From the NCBI GenBank assembly GCA_025890175.1, contig JANPYM010000006.1, positions 1,952,875 through 2,016,874 on the forward strand: DNA of 64,000 nucleotides, written 5' to 3'. Below, in pieces: positions 1 through 10,543 of this stretch. Under the pieces are notes generated by a model, which was not told the DNA's origin, did no database searches, and saw only the letters and a list, made by a program, of their open reading frames with translations. Source of the stretch: Ciborinia camelliae (lineage: Eukaryota; Ascomycota; Leotiomycetes; Helotiales; Sclerotiniaceae). A program made the position numbers and the translations under genes. Position 1 is the first letter of the stretch. The number at the start of each line of letters is the position of its first letter.

Positions 1-2500
1 TTTGAATTTGAATTTGATAATATATATTTTTTAAATTTAATTTAATAAAAATAATATTTTTTTATAATTAATTAAAGAATTTATTAATTAAAAATAAAAA
101 TATCCAATTCTTCTTAATTATTTAATTTAACTTTTTATAATCAATATATAATTGATAATTTTTATTCTTTTTTAAAATAAATATAATTAAAATTTTAATA
201 AAGTTTATTAAATAATAAATTTATTTTTTTGATTAATATTTTTTTAAATATTTTTTTAAAATTAATAATTTTTTTTTTAAAAAAATATATATTAAACCTT
301 ATAAAAAAATAATATCTAATTTTAATTTAATTTAATATTCTATTAAATAATAATTAAATAATAATCTGTTTTTTTTTTTTAAAAAGATTTATTTTAAATC
401 CTTATATTTATTTAAAATATTAAAAATCTTTAAAATAAAAATTTTATACTCTATTTATATTTTTCTAAAATTAAATATTTAATTTAATTATAAAATCAAA
501 GTTTATATTCCCTTATTTATTTTTTGATAAACTTTTTATATCAAAATAATTTTAATAAATTTTAAATTGAATCAAAAACGAAATTTTATTAATTATTAAT
601 TAATTTTAAAATTTATTGTTTTTAATTATAAAAAATTTAAAATTATATTTATATAAAAAAGATTTAAAATAATTAAAATAAATTAATAAATATATATTTT
701 TTTATTTTTTAATATATTTATTATTTTTATAACAAATTAATAATTTTTATAAATAAAAATATAAATCCTTAATATAAATATTAAAAATATATTTTTTCCT
801 AATATAAATTCCCAATTTTATTTGATATATTTATTTTGTTAAACTATATTAACTTAAATATTTAAATCAATAAAATAATAAAATATTATTAATTAATATT
901 TTAACTTAAATATAATAATAATAATAATAATAATATATTTTTTTTTATTTAAATTTAAAATTATAAAAACGTTTAAAATAATTATTAAATTTCATTATTT
1001 TTTTATTAATATATTTTACTATTTTTTTATCAAAAAGATTTAATATTTTTTTATTAATATAAACCTATTTTTTTTTTAAAATAATTTTTTTTGAAATATC
1101 TTTTTTAATAATATTAATATTTAAACAAATTTTTATAAATAATAATATAATAATTTATTTATTAATATTAATAATATTTTAATAATCTTTTTTAATATTT
1201 TTAATATTAAGTTTTTTTTATTAATTAATTTTTTTATATAATTTTTTAATTTGATTTTATTTTAATTTTAATAAATTTTATTGATATAACGTTTTTATTG
1301 TTTTTTTATAATTTATAAAAAAATTAAATAGAATTTGAATAATATAATGGGATATTATATATTTTTTTAAAACAATAATTTGTAATATTAATAAAATAAT
1401 ACATTTAATTAACATTTTTTAATTTATATATTTATTTTATAAATTTTTTTTGAATTTCAAATTATCAAAAAGATTTAAATATTTTTTTATTTATATTAAA
1501 ACAAAAATCAATAAACAATTATTTACAATATATATTATTTGCTTTATATTTTATATTTTTTTTTAAATTATTTAGATAAAAAATAAAATTATTTATATTT
1601 TGTTTTAAATATTATTTAATTTTTAATATTTGAATAATTATTATATATTATCGATTTTTTTTATTCAAAATTATATTATATATATATTTTTTAAATTTTG
1701 TTTATATAATATTATTCAATTAAATTATATTAACAAATTAATATTATATTATTAAAAAGCGTTTTTTGAAATATTATATTATATAATCTATTTTTTAAAT
1801 ATTAATAAAAAAATAATATCCATTATTATTTCAAAATATTATTTTAGTTTAAAAAAAAAAGTTTTTTATTTAAAAGATATTTACTTTTTTGTATTAAAAT
1901 AATTTTTGAAATTTTAAAAATTTAATATTTAATTTAAAATGAACAAATAATATATTATTAAAAATTATTAATATTTTAATAATTTTTTGTATTTAAATAA
2001 ATCAAATTATAATTTCGTTTATAGTTTTTATATTATTTTTTATATTTTATATTTATTATTTTAAAATATTACAAAAACTTTTTTTTAAAAAATTTTTAAA
2101 TTTTAAAAAAAGATTTATACCTTATTAATATATATAGAATTTATTAATAATATTGTTTTATATATCATTAATTTTAATATTTTATTAAACAAATATAGGG
2201 ATATTTTTTATTTTTAATATTATTTTGAATATTATTAGTTTAATTAATAAATTGTTTTTTAAATAAAATAAAAAGAATTGTTAAAATAAAAAATTAATTA
2301 AATTAATAATAATTCTAAAACTTTTTATTACTTTTTAAATAAAATTTTTATTATTTTTTAAATAATCGATAATATATTATCGATTATTGTTTAAACAATA
2401 ATATTTTATTTAATATAAAGTTTTACGGGTTTTTAAAGTCTTTTTTATTTAATTATATAAATCTGTTTTATATATATTAATATTTTATAAATTAAATATT
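1..2500. repeat. Extremely AT-rich block, probable RIP-degraded repeat
   Basis: Nearly every base is A or T, with only isolated G or C, and no open reading frame of useful length exists on either strand. Short AT phrases recur, for example around 1029 and 1464, and 'aaaaagattta' is seen several times. The block stops abruptly near 2500, where ordinary base composition begins. In filamentous ascomycetes such blocks usually come from RIP of transposons (established knowledge); assignment to RIP here is inference. Mitochondrial or centromeric DNA cannot be excluded from sequence alone. Confidence 0.75.
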
Positions 2501-3334
2501 GCGTTAGAGATTCGCCATCGATCAACGTTGAATACTGGCGATCGCTGATACACCGGCTTTAAGCCTAAATTCTATGCCTAGGCATCTCTTTTGTTTTTAT
2601 TGCCTTTAGATCTGTAACATTAATCGAAAAATGGGAATAGCTTTAAAAATAAAAATAACTTTAAATAAACATAGTTTTAAATGGGAATAGTTTTAAATAA
2701 AAATAACTTTAAAAATCGATAATGTAATATAAGAATTTCAATATTTTTTTAATATTTCAATATATTTTTACAAATATTTGTATTAGATAATGTCTATACA
2801 AATGGTATAATTCGTTTTTTATATATACAATATACTGTATAAGATCCTTAATACGCGCTACCGTTGTACAGTAGTATACTAAATAGAATACTGGTGAAGA
2901 TGGTGCAGTGTCAGTGTATTCGGCTCGATTTTCTAAAAACTATGCTACAGATTGATTGATTCTATATAAGGCCGCTAGCGCATGCTAGCGCCGTACGGCG
3001 CTGCCATGACATAGTCACGTGATTATTCAACAGAAAGGTTATATAAGTACTTGAAAATTACTGCTTTCGGTGGTAAAAGTTGTCTAAAACAGAGGGGTCC
3101 CAAAAGTAGAGTAGGGGACTTAATTTCCTATTCTCATCATTGTTCACTGTTCTTTCTATATTAGAAACAAAATGAGAACAATATATTTACATCAAGTATA
3201 TAATTCGTTCAATGTGAGTTGTGTGTTTAATTATCCATCAAAAACTACTCGTTCCACAATTCTTGATACATCATAAACTATCAAAACCAAGTGAAACTCA
3301 AGCTTTTTACTCACACGCCCAAGATCTAGACAGA
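2501..3334. other. Transition zone and promoter side of the 2EXR gene
   Basis: Base composition recovers stepwise. An imperfect direct repeat of about 37 bp (a 'aaatgggaatag' block followed by 'aaaataactttaaa') occurs at about 2630-2666 and 2679-2715. A GC-rich palindromic knot lies at 2974-3001. A TCACGTGA box is at 3015-3022 and a TATA-like ttatataag at about 3039. No protein gene is visible. Confidence 0.5.
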
Positions 3335-4264
3335 ATGTCCTTGATTAAGCAAGATAATAGAGGGGTCTTTACTCAATTCTCCATACTCCCTACTGAGCTC
3401 AGACTCATGATTTGGGAATATTTACTTCCAGGACCGCGAACTCACACAGTTTATTCCAACGATAGATTGACGTCGAAAGGGACAGGCAATACGAAGGTCC
3501 CATTCATCTTCCACGTAAACCATGAATCCAGAGAATTGGCTCTAAAGAGAATGCCACGCATTTTTGATGGCACCAACCTTATTGGTTCTGTAGATTGTCA
3601 CTTGGCGTATTTCAACCCAAAGATTGATACCATCTGCCTTCAAGCTCCACTCGGCCAGTTTGCATGGTCAATGGGCCCTCGACCTAGACAAACGCATTGG
3701 GTGCATTGGAAACCAACCATTCAATCACTCACAGAGGCCAGTCATCAAGCAATTCGAGAATGTGATAATATCATATCCCTAGAGATTAAATGGGAACCTC
3801 GCCATTCTGCGAATGGTTGGCGCAGCCACTATCTACATTTAGACGTCTTTCAGAATCTGGAAAGAATCACTGTGCGCTATCCTTGGTCCTTTGATCGACT
3901 ACAACTCAACTGCTCTGATTTCGTAGATGAAGTGGAAAGTGAAGTAAAAAGACGAGCCACGTTTCTTTATGCATTCTTTCAAATCAGATTGGAGATGAAG
4001 CTGATTACCAAGATCCCGGAAATCATTTTTGCCCTCACACACCAAGATATGCGTCGCATCTTCGACTGCTCCCAACTCGGTCTTTGTTTTTTGCCCTGGC
4101 CCTGTTCTGGCGAGCGGATCACCATGAACGAACATGTCAAAAATTTGCCTTGCATGGGCATGGATAATGTTGATAAATTACAAAAGTTATTGGCCAAGTG
4201 CTCTCACAAGCCAAGTGAGAGAACTTGGCCGTTCACCGGAGAAGCAATATGGCATTCAATTTGA
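3335..4264 (+). CDS. 2EXR domain-containing protein
   Basis: The protein has 309 residues if translation begins at the first in-frame ATG (3335); the open frame extends upstream only through non-ATG codons. Near the N-terminus it carries an F-box-like segment: F-T-Q-F-S-I-L-P-T-E-L-R-L-M-I-W-E-Y, then a P-G-P-R turn. This is the signature of the 2EXR family, which is greatly expanded in leotiomycetes and related fungi. The segment is followed by a conserved 'FHVNHESRELAL' block. The biochemical role of 2EXR proteins is unknown, although the helix resembles F-box motifs. No intron is needed. The gene lies next to the AT-rich relic, so it may be subtelomeric or accessory (inference). The last 80 bp of the coding region belong to a tandem duplication, so the C-terminus may have been remodelled. 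Confidence 0.8.
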   Translation: MSLIKQDNRGVFTQFSILPTELRLMIWEYLLPGPRTHTVYSNDRLTSKGTGNTKVPFIFHVNHESRELALKRMPRIFDGTNLIGSVDCHLAYFNPKIDTICLQAPLGQFAWSMGPRPRQTHWVHWKPTIQSLTEASHQAIRECDNIISLEIKWEPRHSANGWRSHYLHLDVFQNLERITVRYPWSFDRLQLNCSDFVDEVESEVKRRATFLYAFFQIRLEMKLITKIPEIIFALTHQDMRRIFDCSQLGLCFLPWPCSGERITMNEHVKNLPCMGMDNVDKLQKLLAKCSHKPSERTWPFTGEAIWHSI

Positions 4265-4429
4265 AAAACTGGCTCAAAAAGACTTTTGAACTTTAGCATA
4301 TTAAAAGTTATTGGCAAAATGCTCTTACACTTGGGATAAGCCATTTAGTAAGAGAACTTGGCCGTTCACCGAAGAAGCAATATGGCATTCAATTTGAAAA
4401 ACTGGCCCAAAAAGACTTTTGAACTTTAG
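4182..4429 (+). repeat. Tandem duplication of the 2EXR gene 3' end
   Basis: Two direct copies lie at 4182-4296 and 4302-4429. Both contain 'agagaacttggccgttcacc', the stretch ending in 'tatggcattcaatttgaaa', and 'aaaagacttttgaactttag'. The first copy holds the last codons and the stop of the gene; the second is outside the reading frame. They differ by scattered substitutions and a small indel near the copy start, so the duplication is not brand new. Confidence 0.85.
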
Positions 4430-5004
4430 TCAAAATATGCTAGCTTATATGCTTATAAGTAAATCAATTTAAAATATCTTACATTTTTAAAGCCTCTTGA
4501 AACTTGAAATCTATTAAAAAAAATTAAAAAGGAAAAAACATAAAAAAACATTTTTTAGTAAGCTTTTATTTCTTTTTGAACTTTTGCCTTCAAGTTTATA
4601 GATTTATTTAAAAATCAAAATATCAGTGGCATTTTCTTTAAAAAAATCTCAAAAGATTTAAATAAATCTTCTATAAATTATAATTCTCGTTTTCTCTTTC
4701 CTTATACTAAAATCATCTTGTTTAACTTCATTTATACAAAAGGTATTAATTAAATATATTCTTTATAGCCTCTAACTCCTGCCTTCCACCTACTTAGAAG
4801 GTCCTTCACCTAACCTTATACTTCTTATCCTCCTCTTCTCTATCTCATACATATAATGTGTTTGTATACAGTAAATCTCCTACTATAACTTCTACCTCTA
4901 ATTACTATATCCTCCGACTCTTCTATGTTTAATATAACCATTAAGATTTTCTATACTTACTCTGTATTCTTCTTATACATCCTTAATCTAAAGAGATATA
5001 TAGT
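4430..5004. other. Non-coding, AT-rich flank
   Basis: This stretch holds A/T runs and a pyrimidine-rich segment (4760-4980). No gene was recognised on either strand. Confidence 0.5.
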
Positions 5005-5156
5005 TGTTGAAATCATCTCGATGATATAATACGTTAATCAACGTATATTGAAATGATAATGTATAAATTGTATATCGATCGAAGATCGATCTATACAAAG
5101 CTTATATGCCCGCTGTGCGAACGGATGGGCCGCATGCAGTCTGCCGCTCTAATACA
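5005..5156. mobile_element. Degenerate solo LTR, RIP-like older copy
   Basis: It begins TGTTGAAATC and aligns over its first 130 bases with the element at 10877-11018, sharing 'atcaacgtata', 'catatcgatc'-like sequence, 'gcttatatgcccgct' and 'ggccgcatg'. Most differences are G in the other copy changed to A here, often in TpG context, as RIP produces. The right end is approximate, and no target-site duplication is clear. Confidence 0.55.
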
Positions 5157-6088
5157 TTAATTAGTATTCCGATGTATTTCCTTATAAAAAGATTTAAATC
5201 TACAATTTCAATAATAAATAACATCGCTTAAAATTCTTCTAAGCGAAAGTGGTATGGTATTGTGAAGGAAGGAACAGCTTACTAAAGCATTACCTCCTAA
5301 TCAAATCTACATCTAGCTAGTATAAAACCCTTATCTTAGTTAGTAATGAATAATATCATACAAAACTCCCGACCTTTCAGTATATACTGTGCAGTCAAAT
5401 GAGCTTTCGTTAAGCCCTTGTTCAATTTTCTAAGCTATTATCAACCCTTTGTTTCTAGAATACTTCATCAATAAAGCGCTATTATCTTTGTTGTTTTCGT
5501 TATTATTTATACCCCGAAAAAAAAGACTGATAATAAGATTCAAAATATTTTGTCGATGCAAATATCTAGATAACCTAGCTAAGAAATGTTGAAGTTATAT
5601 TGATTGAAATTTCTATCTATACCTATCGATGTAGGGTGAAGAAGAGTGTATTAGCTATCAAAATACAAATTTACACTACCCCCTTTTACTAGTTGAAGGT
5701 ATGTTGCTATCAGTTTGTGTGTCTGTTGTTGTTTAGGCCGAAATAATTGTTGACCAGCTAGCTGTACAAAGCCTGATTGTTCCTTTGTAGCTCTGGTGCT
5801 GTCAGATTGTGTATATGATATTGTTCAGACTGAATGCTTGTGCGTAACTGTGCAAGGCCAGAATATGCTTTATTAAACAGGTTCCCAACCAATTCCGAGA
5901 TATAATACCATTGTTTGTAATTCTAGAAACTGTATAGAAACAAGGTATGAAAGTCTACTATATATTTGATCACATATACCCCTCAACAACTTTTTAATCA
6001 CATACAACAACAATAACAAAAACAAACACACAACACAAAACAACAACACTCAACAACAACAACAGCACAACCAACACAGCATCACATC
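5157..6088. other. Intergenic, no gene seen
   Basis: No credible open reading frame is present. The last 90 bases before 6089 are a CAA-rich leader (repeated caacaa), as often found in strongly transcribed fungal 5' untranslated regions. Confidence 0.45.
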
Positions 6089-6346
6089 ATGTCATCAGAG
6101 AACAAGAACGTCAATCTCAGGATTGTCGAGACTCGTCCAGGTCAGGAGTACAAGCTTACTCCTGACTGCCCTCTTCCAAGTCCAATGCCGAAAGCCCCGC
6201 CGTTGACGCCCATGACTCCAGGGTTTGGGAACATCCCCATCAAACTCGACAGCAATGCAGGCAACAGCAACGCAGGCAACAGCAACACAGGCAACAGCAA
6301 CGCAGGCGACAGCAACAGCTGCAACACAGGCAACAGCAAGCGCTGA
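6089..6346 (+). CDS. Small Asn/Gly/Ser-repeat protein (hypothetical)
   Basis: The 85-residue ORF starts at an ATG directly after the CAA-rich leader. The N-terminal half is proline-rich (PLPSPMPKAPP). The C-terminal third is a near-perfect five-residue repeat (G-N-S-N-A and variants) encoded by a 15-bp tandem unit, GGCAACAGCAACGCA. There is no signal peptide and no recognised domain. Leader, start context and codon-phased repeat support a real gene; small size and low complexity argue for caution. Repeat number is probably polymorphic (inference). Confidence 0.4.
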   Translation: MSSENKNVNLRIVETRPGQEYKLTPDCPLPSPMPKAPPLTPMTPGFGNIPIKLDSNAGNSNAGNSNTGNSNAGDSNSCNTGNSKR

Positions 6347-8084
6347 GTGTCAAGCGACTTGGGGGTTGGGGGTTTGAAAGTGGTGGGTGGTGCTGAAAGT
6401 GAGAATGAGCAAAAATCCTTGAAGCAGGACTTCAGGGAAGTGAGAGCTCCACAAACGGTGAGTGAATCAAAAAAAAACCAAAAAAATACATCTTTTTTCC
6501 AATATGTTAAGCGCATCTATTATCAAGTGATAATATTTTCATGAATACCTTTCCAAGTGACTATTTTAAAAATACCTAACCTACAAATACCTTTCCAAGT
6601 GACTATTTTTAAAAATACCTAACCTACAAGTCCTTCCTTTTCACCCTCTTAGATTTCTCCCCTAATAAGAGAAGTGAAGCGAGAGACAAAAAGAGACTTT
6701 TCAACTAATAAATTGGGCCCACCCACACACCACCCCCCCCCACACTTTTATTCCTATCTCCCCGAAGGTTATAAAAGAAGAAAGACCTCGGGAATGCGTG
6801 ACAATTCCCTCTCGCTACATGTGAACACACTTAGAGTGATGGGGTTGAAATTCGCTTCCTCGCCATATATTATTCACGTGACCATCTCTCAATTGCTACT
6901 GCTCCCTGGCACAACATGACAAACGCTTCCCGTTCGTCGCAACAGAGATCCCCTCTACTCTTTTCAAATCTCTTCTGTACCTTTCTAATAAGCTAACCAG
7001 ACTACTCCCTCCCATAGACGATCAAAGTCTTCATTCCATATAAACTTTCTTAACTTTTTGCTTGGAAATTCCGATTTCACGTGATCTTTATAACTTTTCC
7101 TTCACGGTTCTCTGTAGAAGAGCTTACCATTACTTTTCCTTACAACTTTTTGTGTCATTACATTTCTCACGCTGGCAGAATCCTTAGTAAGAGAAGTATC
7201 ATAACATTCTTTTCACTGGATTTGGGACCACCTTCCCTTCACGGTACTCTTAGTTGAAGAAGTACCATGACAGGTTTCATTCGGTATATATAAGAAATAA
7301 GAAATACCCAGACCATTAAACATTTTGCTCGATAAAGTAATCACAGTACTTCTTGTCCCATCACACTAGCAGAGGGACCACCTTCCCTTAATAGCAATTC
7401 AGTTTCTCGGTAGCCTTGTTCCGTACATGGAGAATCTCGCCACCCTCAATTTCTTTCACTTTTCATCTCAATTCATTTTCCTCCATCGATCAATTTGACT
7501 CGGTTCATGGAGAGAGGGTGCCCCACCTTATTCCATTGAATTGACCCTTATCCAATACTGCGCAAGTTTCCAAACCTATGTTCAATCGATCAATGGTTGT
7601 TCAGATTGATTGTAATAGGAACGATGGATGGAAGTATGCAGTCTGATGGAAATCCCAACTAAGTTCTCTTATTACTCTTAAATTTCATGTTTTAAGATAT
7701 GGTCTCGATTCTATACTCTTGAAACAAATAGAGTTCAGTTTTGCCATGAGATTGATGACTCCAATAGAGCTTATTTCACGATAGATTTTATTATCCTTTC
7801 ATGAAATGCTGGCTTTGTCATATCTGTCATATATTAGTTGATATTTGGAAATTTCACTTCTCATCCTTGGGTCATGAATTTGTGGTTCCGATTGTGGCCG
7901 TGAATTTGATGGTACTGTGTGAACAATTAAGCAACTTACTAACAATTGCATCGTGGGGCTGGCAGCTCAAAGCGTAATTTGAGCCACTTTGGAGGTCATC
8001 CTGGAGAGTCCATTGACGAGGGTGTTGGTCCCAAGAAGAAGAAGAAGAAAAACCATCCACGGAGGCGACACTAACATTCATAAT
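6347..8084. other. Gene-poor stretch with internal repeats
   Basis: No credible gene was found. A 42/43-bp tandem duplication lies at 6544-6628. Around 7100, 7235 and 7378 there are looser repeats of phrases such as 'cttcacggt(t/a)ctct' and 'gggaccaccttccctt', spaced about 135-150 bp apart, which suggests a decayed tandem array. Confidence 0.4.
6544..6628 (+). repeat. 42/43-bp tandem duplication
   Basis: The units at 6544-6585 and 6586-6628 are identical except for one extra T in the run after 'gactattt'. Each begins 'aatacctttccaagtgacta' and ends 'aatacctaacctaca'. Such high identity implies recent slippage or unequal exchange. Confidence 0.9.
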
Positions 8085-8718
8085 ATGCCACCTTCTTTAC
8101 CTACAAATATCTTAGAGACTCACGCGCTAGTCTCCAGAGATGTTTTGGTGGTTTCTGGTATTTTTCAGTACCCAGCACAAGATACAAACCAGGGATGGAC
8201 CACTCAATATCCTCCATATCCTACAAACCAATACTGGAAGGGTCAAAACTCGGCACGGCTCGCAAAGCAATCTTGGAATGATCAAGACTCGGTCCAACTT
8301 ACAAACCAGCCGTTGCATTCCCAAGATTCTGCACAAGCTGCAATAAGTCAAGCGAGCGAGACTGAGATGATCAGAGAACTCCAACGAGAGGTCTCAAAAT
8401 TACGGGATCGAGAGCAAGAAAGAGAGCGTGAGAGCGAGCGAGTCAAAAAATAATTCAAAAGACAACTCACAGAATTCCAGGACCGAGCGAGAGCAGGAGT
8501 GTCCATACAAAGAGGAAGTATCCTCATTATATGCTGGCGGCTGTCAAGGCAATGAACCACACCATCAAAACCTAGTACGGGATAACAGACCTTCCACCAT
8601 ACCTTCCATGATTCACCCTGGAGCACCTGGAGCAGTACAAGAAACTCAGCCTTCACTAAATCCCCAAAATCCAGCAGAAACCATCAGAAATTGCCACCAG
8701 CCACGACAGAGCCAATAG
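8085..8718 (+). pseudogene. Broken coiled-coil/Gln-Asn-repeat ORF
   Basis: From ATG 8085 a frame of 122 residues runs to 8453. It contains imperfect repeats built on T-N-Q-x-W-x-x-Q and then a charged helix (QREVSKLRDREQERERE). It stops in the middle of the heptad-rich stretch. The charged, low-complexity character continues in another frame (about 8428-8718) that has no ATG of its own. This looks like a frameshifted remnant, possibly an N-terminal relic of the neighbouring coiled-coil family, but no family C-terminal domain is visible. A missed intron is the alternative. Confidence 0.35.
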
Positions 8719-9451
8719 TGAATGCTGAAATTGAAATCCCTCGGCAATCAGTACAAGCTGCCCAATTCTCACCCGCCTAGAACGCTTGCGTAGAGTGTGC
8801 CATTGAATATAGGGTGCGAAAGCTATCTGGTCAACTATCGTCATACATGGAAGCATACGGTTGAAGAAGGAATGAAATGGCATCAAAACTCTCAAAACGG
8901 CGGCGATGGATATATGCCTGCTGCCCAAAATGGTCAATGTTTGATGTAACCATCACCACAGAAGCATAATTGGACACCAGTCTATGCGTTTTGGCAAGTC
9001 TCTCATTGTTTTCGTGGTGGGGTGTGAGGGGTTGGAGCAAATGCAGAATGGAGATTATTGAAGATGGAAACTCTTTGCTTTTTTGCGGATATTATGATGG
9101 ATTGCTTACAAGAGAGGACGAAAATGCACCATGTAAAAATTAGAGCTAACATTTAGTCGCTTTATGAACTTTCTGTGGGTATCAGCCATGAATATCAACA
9201 CTTTCAAATAATACTGGAACTTTTTGTTGGCTGTGCAGTAAGAGTTCTCTTAACACTTCTTAAAATTGCATGACGCAGCCCACGTGACCATAACCCGACC
9301 ACGTAAGACGCGCAATGTACCTAGACCAAAATGAGTCCCATGACCTTTCATCTTAATATTCTGTTACTGTACTTAGGAACTTCATAAACTCACAAAAAAT
9401 CCCATATTACACAAATCATATCAATTGAAGGTCGGGTTGTCTGATCGCAAG
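8719..9451. other. Upstream region of gene A
   Basis: No gene was recognised. A CACGTGACC box is at about 9281, roughly 170 bp upstream of the start of gene A. Confidence 0.4.
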
Positions 9452-10543
9452 ATGAATGCAGAATATTGGATAGAGAAATGTCAGCAGCTTGAAGCTCATA
9501 TATATGAACAGGACAAGGAGATCAGGGAGAAGACACAGCAATTGGAAGATGCAGATAACCATGCTAAGATTATCGAAGCTGAGCGAAAGACTCTGAAGCA
9601 AGAATTGAAGGATACGAAGACAGAAATGGAAATACAGAGAGAGAAAACGAACATATTGGCACGTATCGGTGTCGCTGTGAGGATTCGATATCTTGAACAG
9701 GCCAAATCTCAGGTGATGGGTCTCAATCCAAATAATTATAATTCCAATTTTATCCAGCGAGGGAACAATGCAGCACATAGGGCATATGGAGCTGTAGATT
9801 CTGCCATTTTCACGGGAGATTATCTCAGCGATGAAGAAAAGGCACAACTGGAGGATGTTTTTGGTCTCATTTACAACAATATAACCCCTGCGGAGTATGG
9901 AAATCTGCCTCCAAAGATGCTTCGGGCTATCGACCACCAGGGTAGCATTATCTCAATTTACTCTTTGAACAATGGGTCGATGTCAATCAGAGACAGGCAA
10001 GCTGCCAGCGATAGCATTCAATTCCTCAAAGATAAGAGATTGGAGCTGGGGGACAATGAATTTGAGAAAGACGAGGATGTCTCACGACACTTGATGAGAC
10101 TTGGAGAGCTTGCAAACCTGATCATTGCAAAGGCTCGGCGCCAGGGTGCTCTCAGTCCAGGAACTCCATCTACAAGTTATGGACCTCCTCAGGCTTCACC
10201 ACCCCATAAGAAGCACGCCAGTCCTTCGAAATTCCAACATAAAAAAGGCGCTGGAAGAGAAAAAGATCCATCTTTTGATTATTACTGTAAGTTTCGTACA
10301 TTCCGATTTAATATATATGAAGTTTACTGACTGACGATTTGGTTCTAGAGAGTTCCAAAGACTCCGGTCTATTCGTCGCAACAGTTCTACGATCATCAAC
10401 TATCTCCAAATTCTTCTTTACAGCCTGTATTTATCGATATAGCGATTATACTCACTGCCGATTGGAATATGGAGATTGCTTTTTTGCCAAGAGCATCTGT
10501 GGGTTCGAATTCAACGCCAAAACCCAAATGGGAGGGGAAATGA
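9452..10543 (+). CDS. Coiled-coil family member A
   Basis: The proposed CDS is join(9452..10286,10353..10543), 341 residues. The start is the first ATG in frame; the frame upstream has only TTG. The donor is TGTAAGT at 10287. Exon 2 keeps an open frame only if the acceptor is the third AG of 'ctagagag', ending at 10352; the earlier AGs give an immediate stop, so the C-terminus is uncertain. Residues 1-70 are a charged coiled coil. Next comes 'ARIGVAVRIRYLEQAK', matching gene C ('AKVGAAVRCRALEHSK'). A diverged form of the family domain follows, where 'AHRAYGAVDSAIF' stands in for the GNxRAD motif and 'AIDHQGSI' for the GTM motif. A Pro/Ser-rich tail (SPGTPSTSYGPP) follows. No enzyme motif, signal peptide or membrane span is seen. 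Function is unknown. Confidence 0.65.

Noticed and set aside
1..2500. Mitochondrial DNA insertion
   Set aside because: No mitochondrial gene, tRNA or GC cluster could be recognised; RIP relic is simpler, though not proven.
3221..3334. Upstream extension of the 2EXR protein
   Set aside because: The frame there has no ATG (it begins at GTG), and the extension does not resemble the family.
6142..6516. Leu-rich minus-strand frame opposite the small repeat gene
   Set aside because: Its Leu-Leu-Pro repeats are the complement of the AAC/GGC repeat; no independent evidence.
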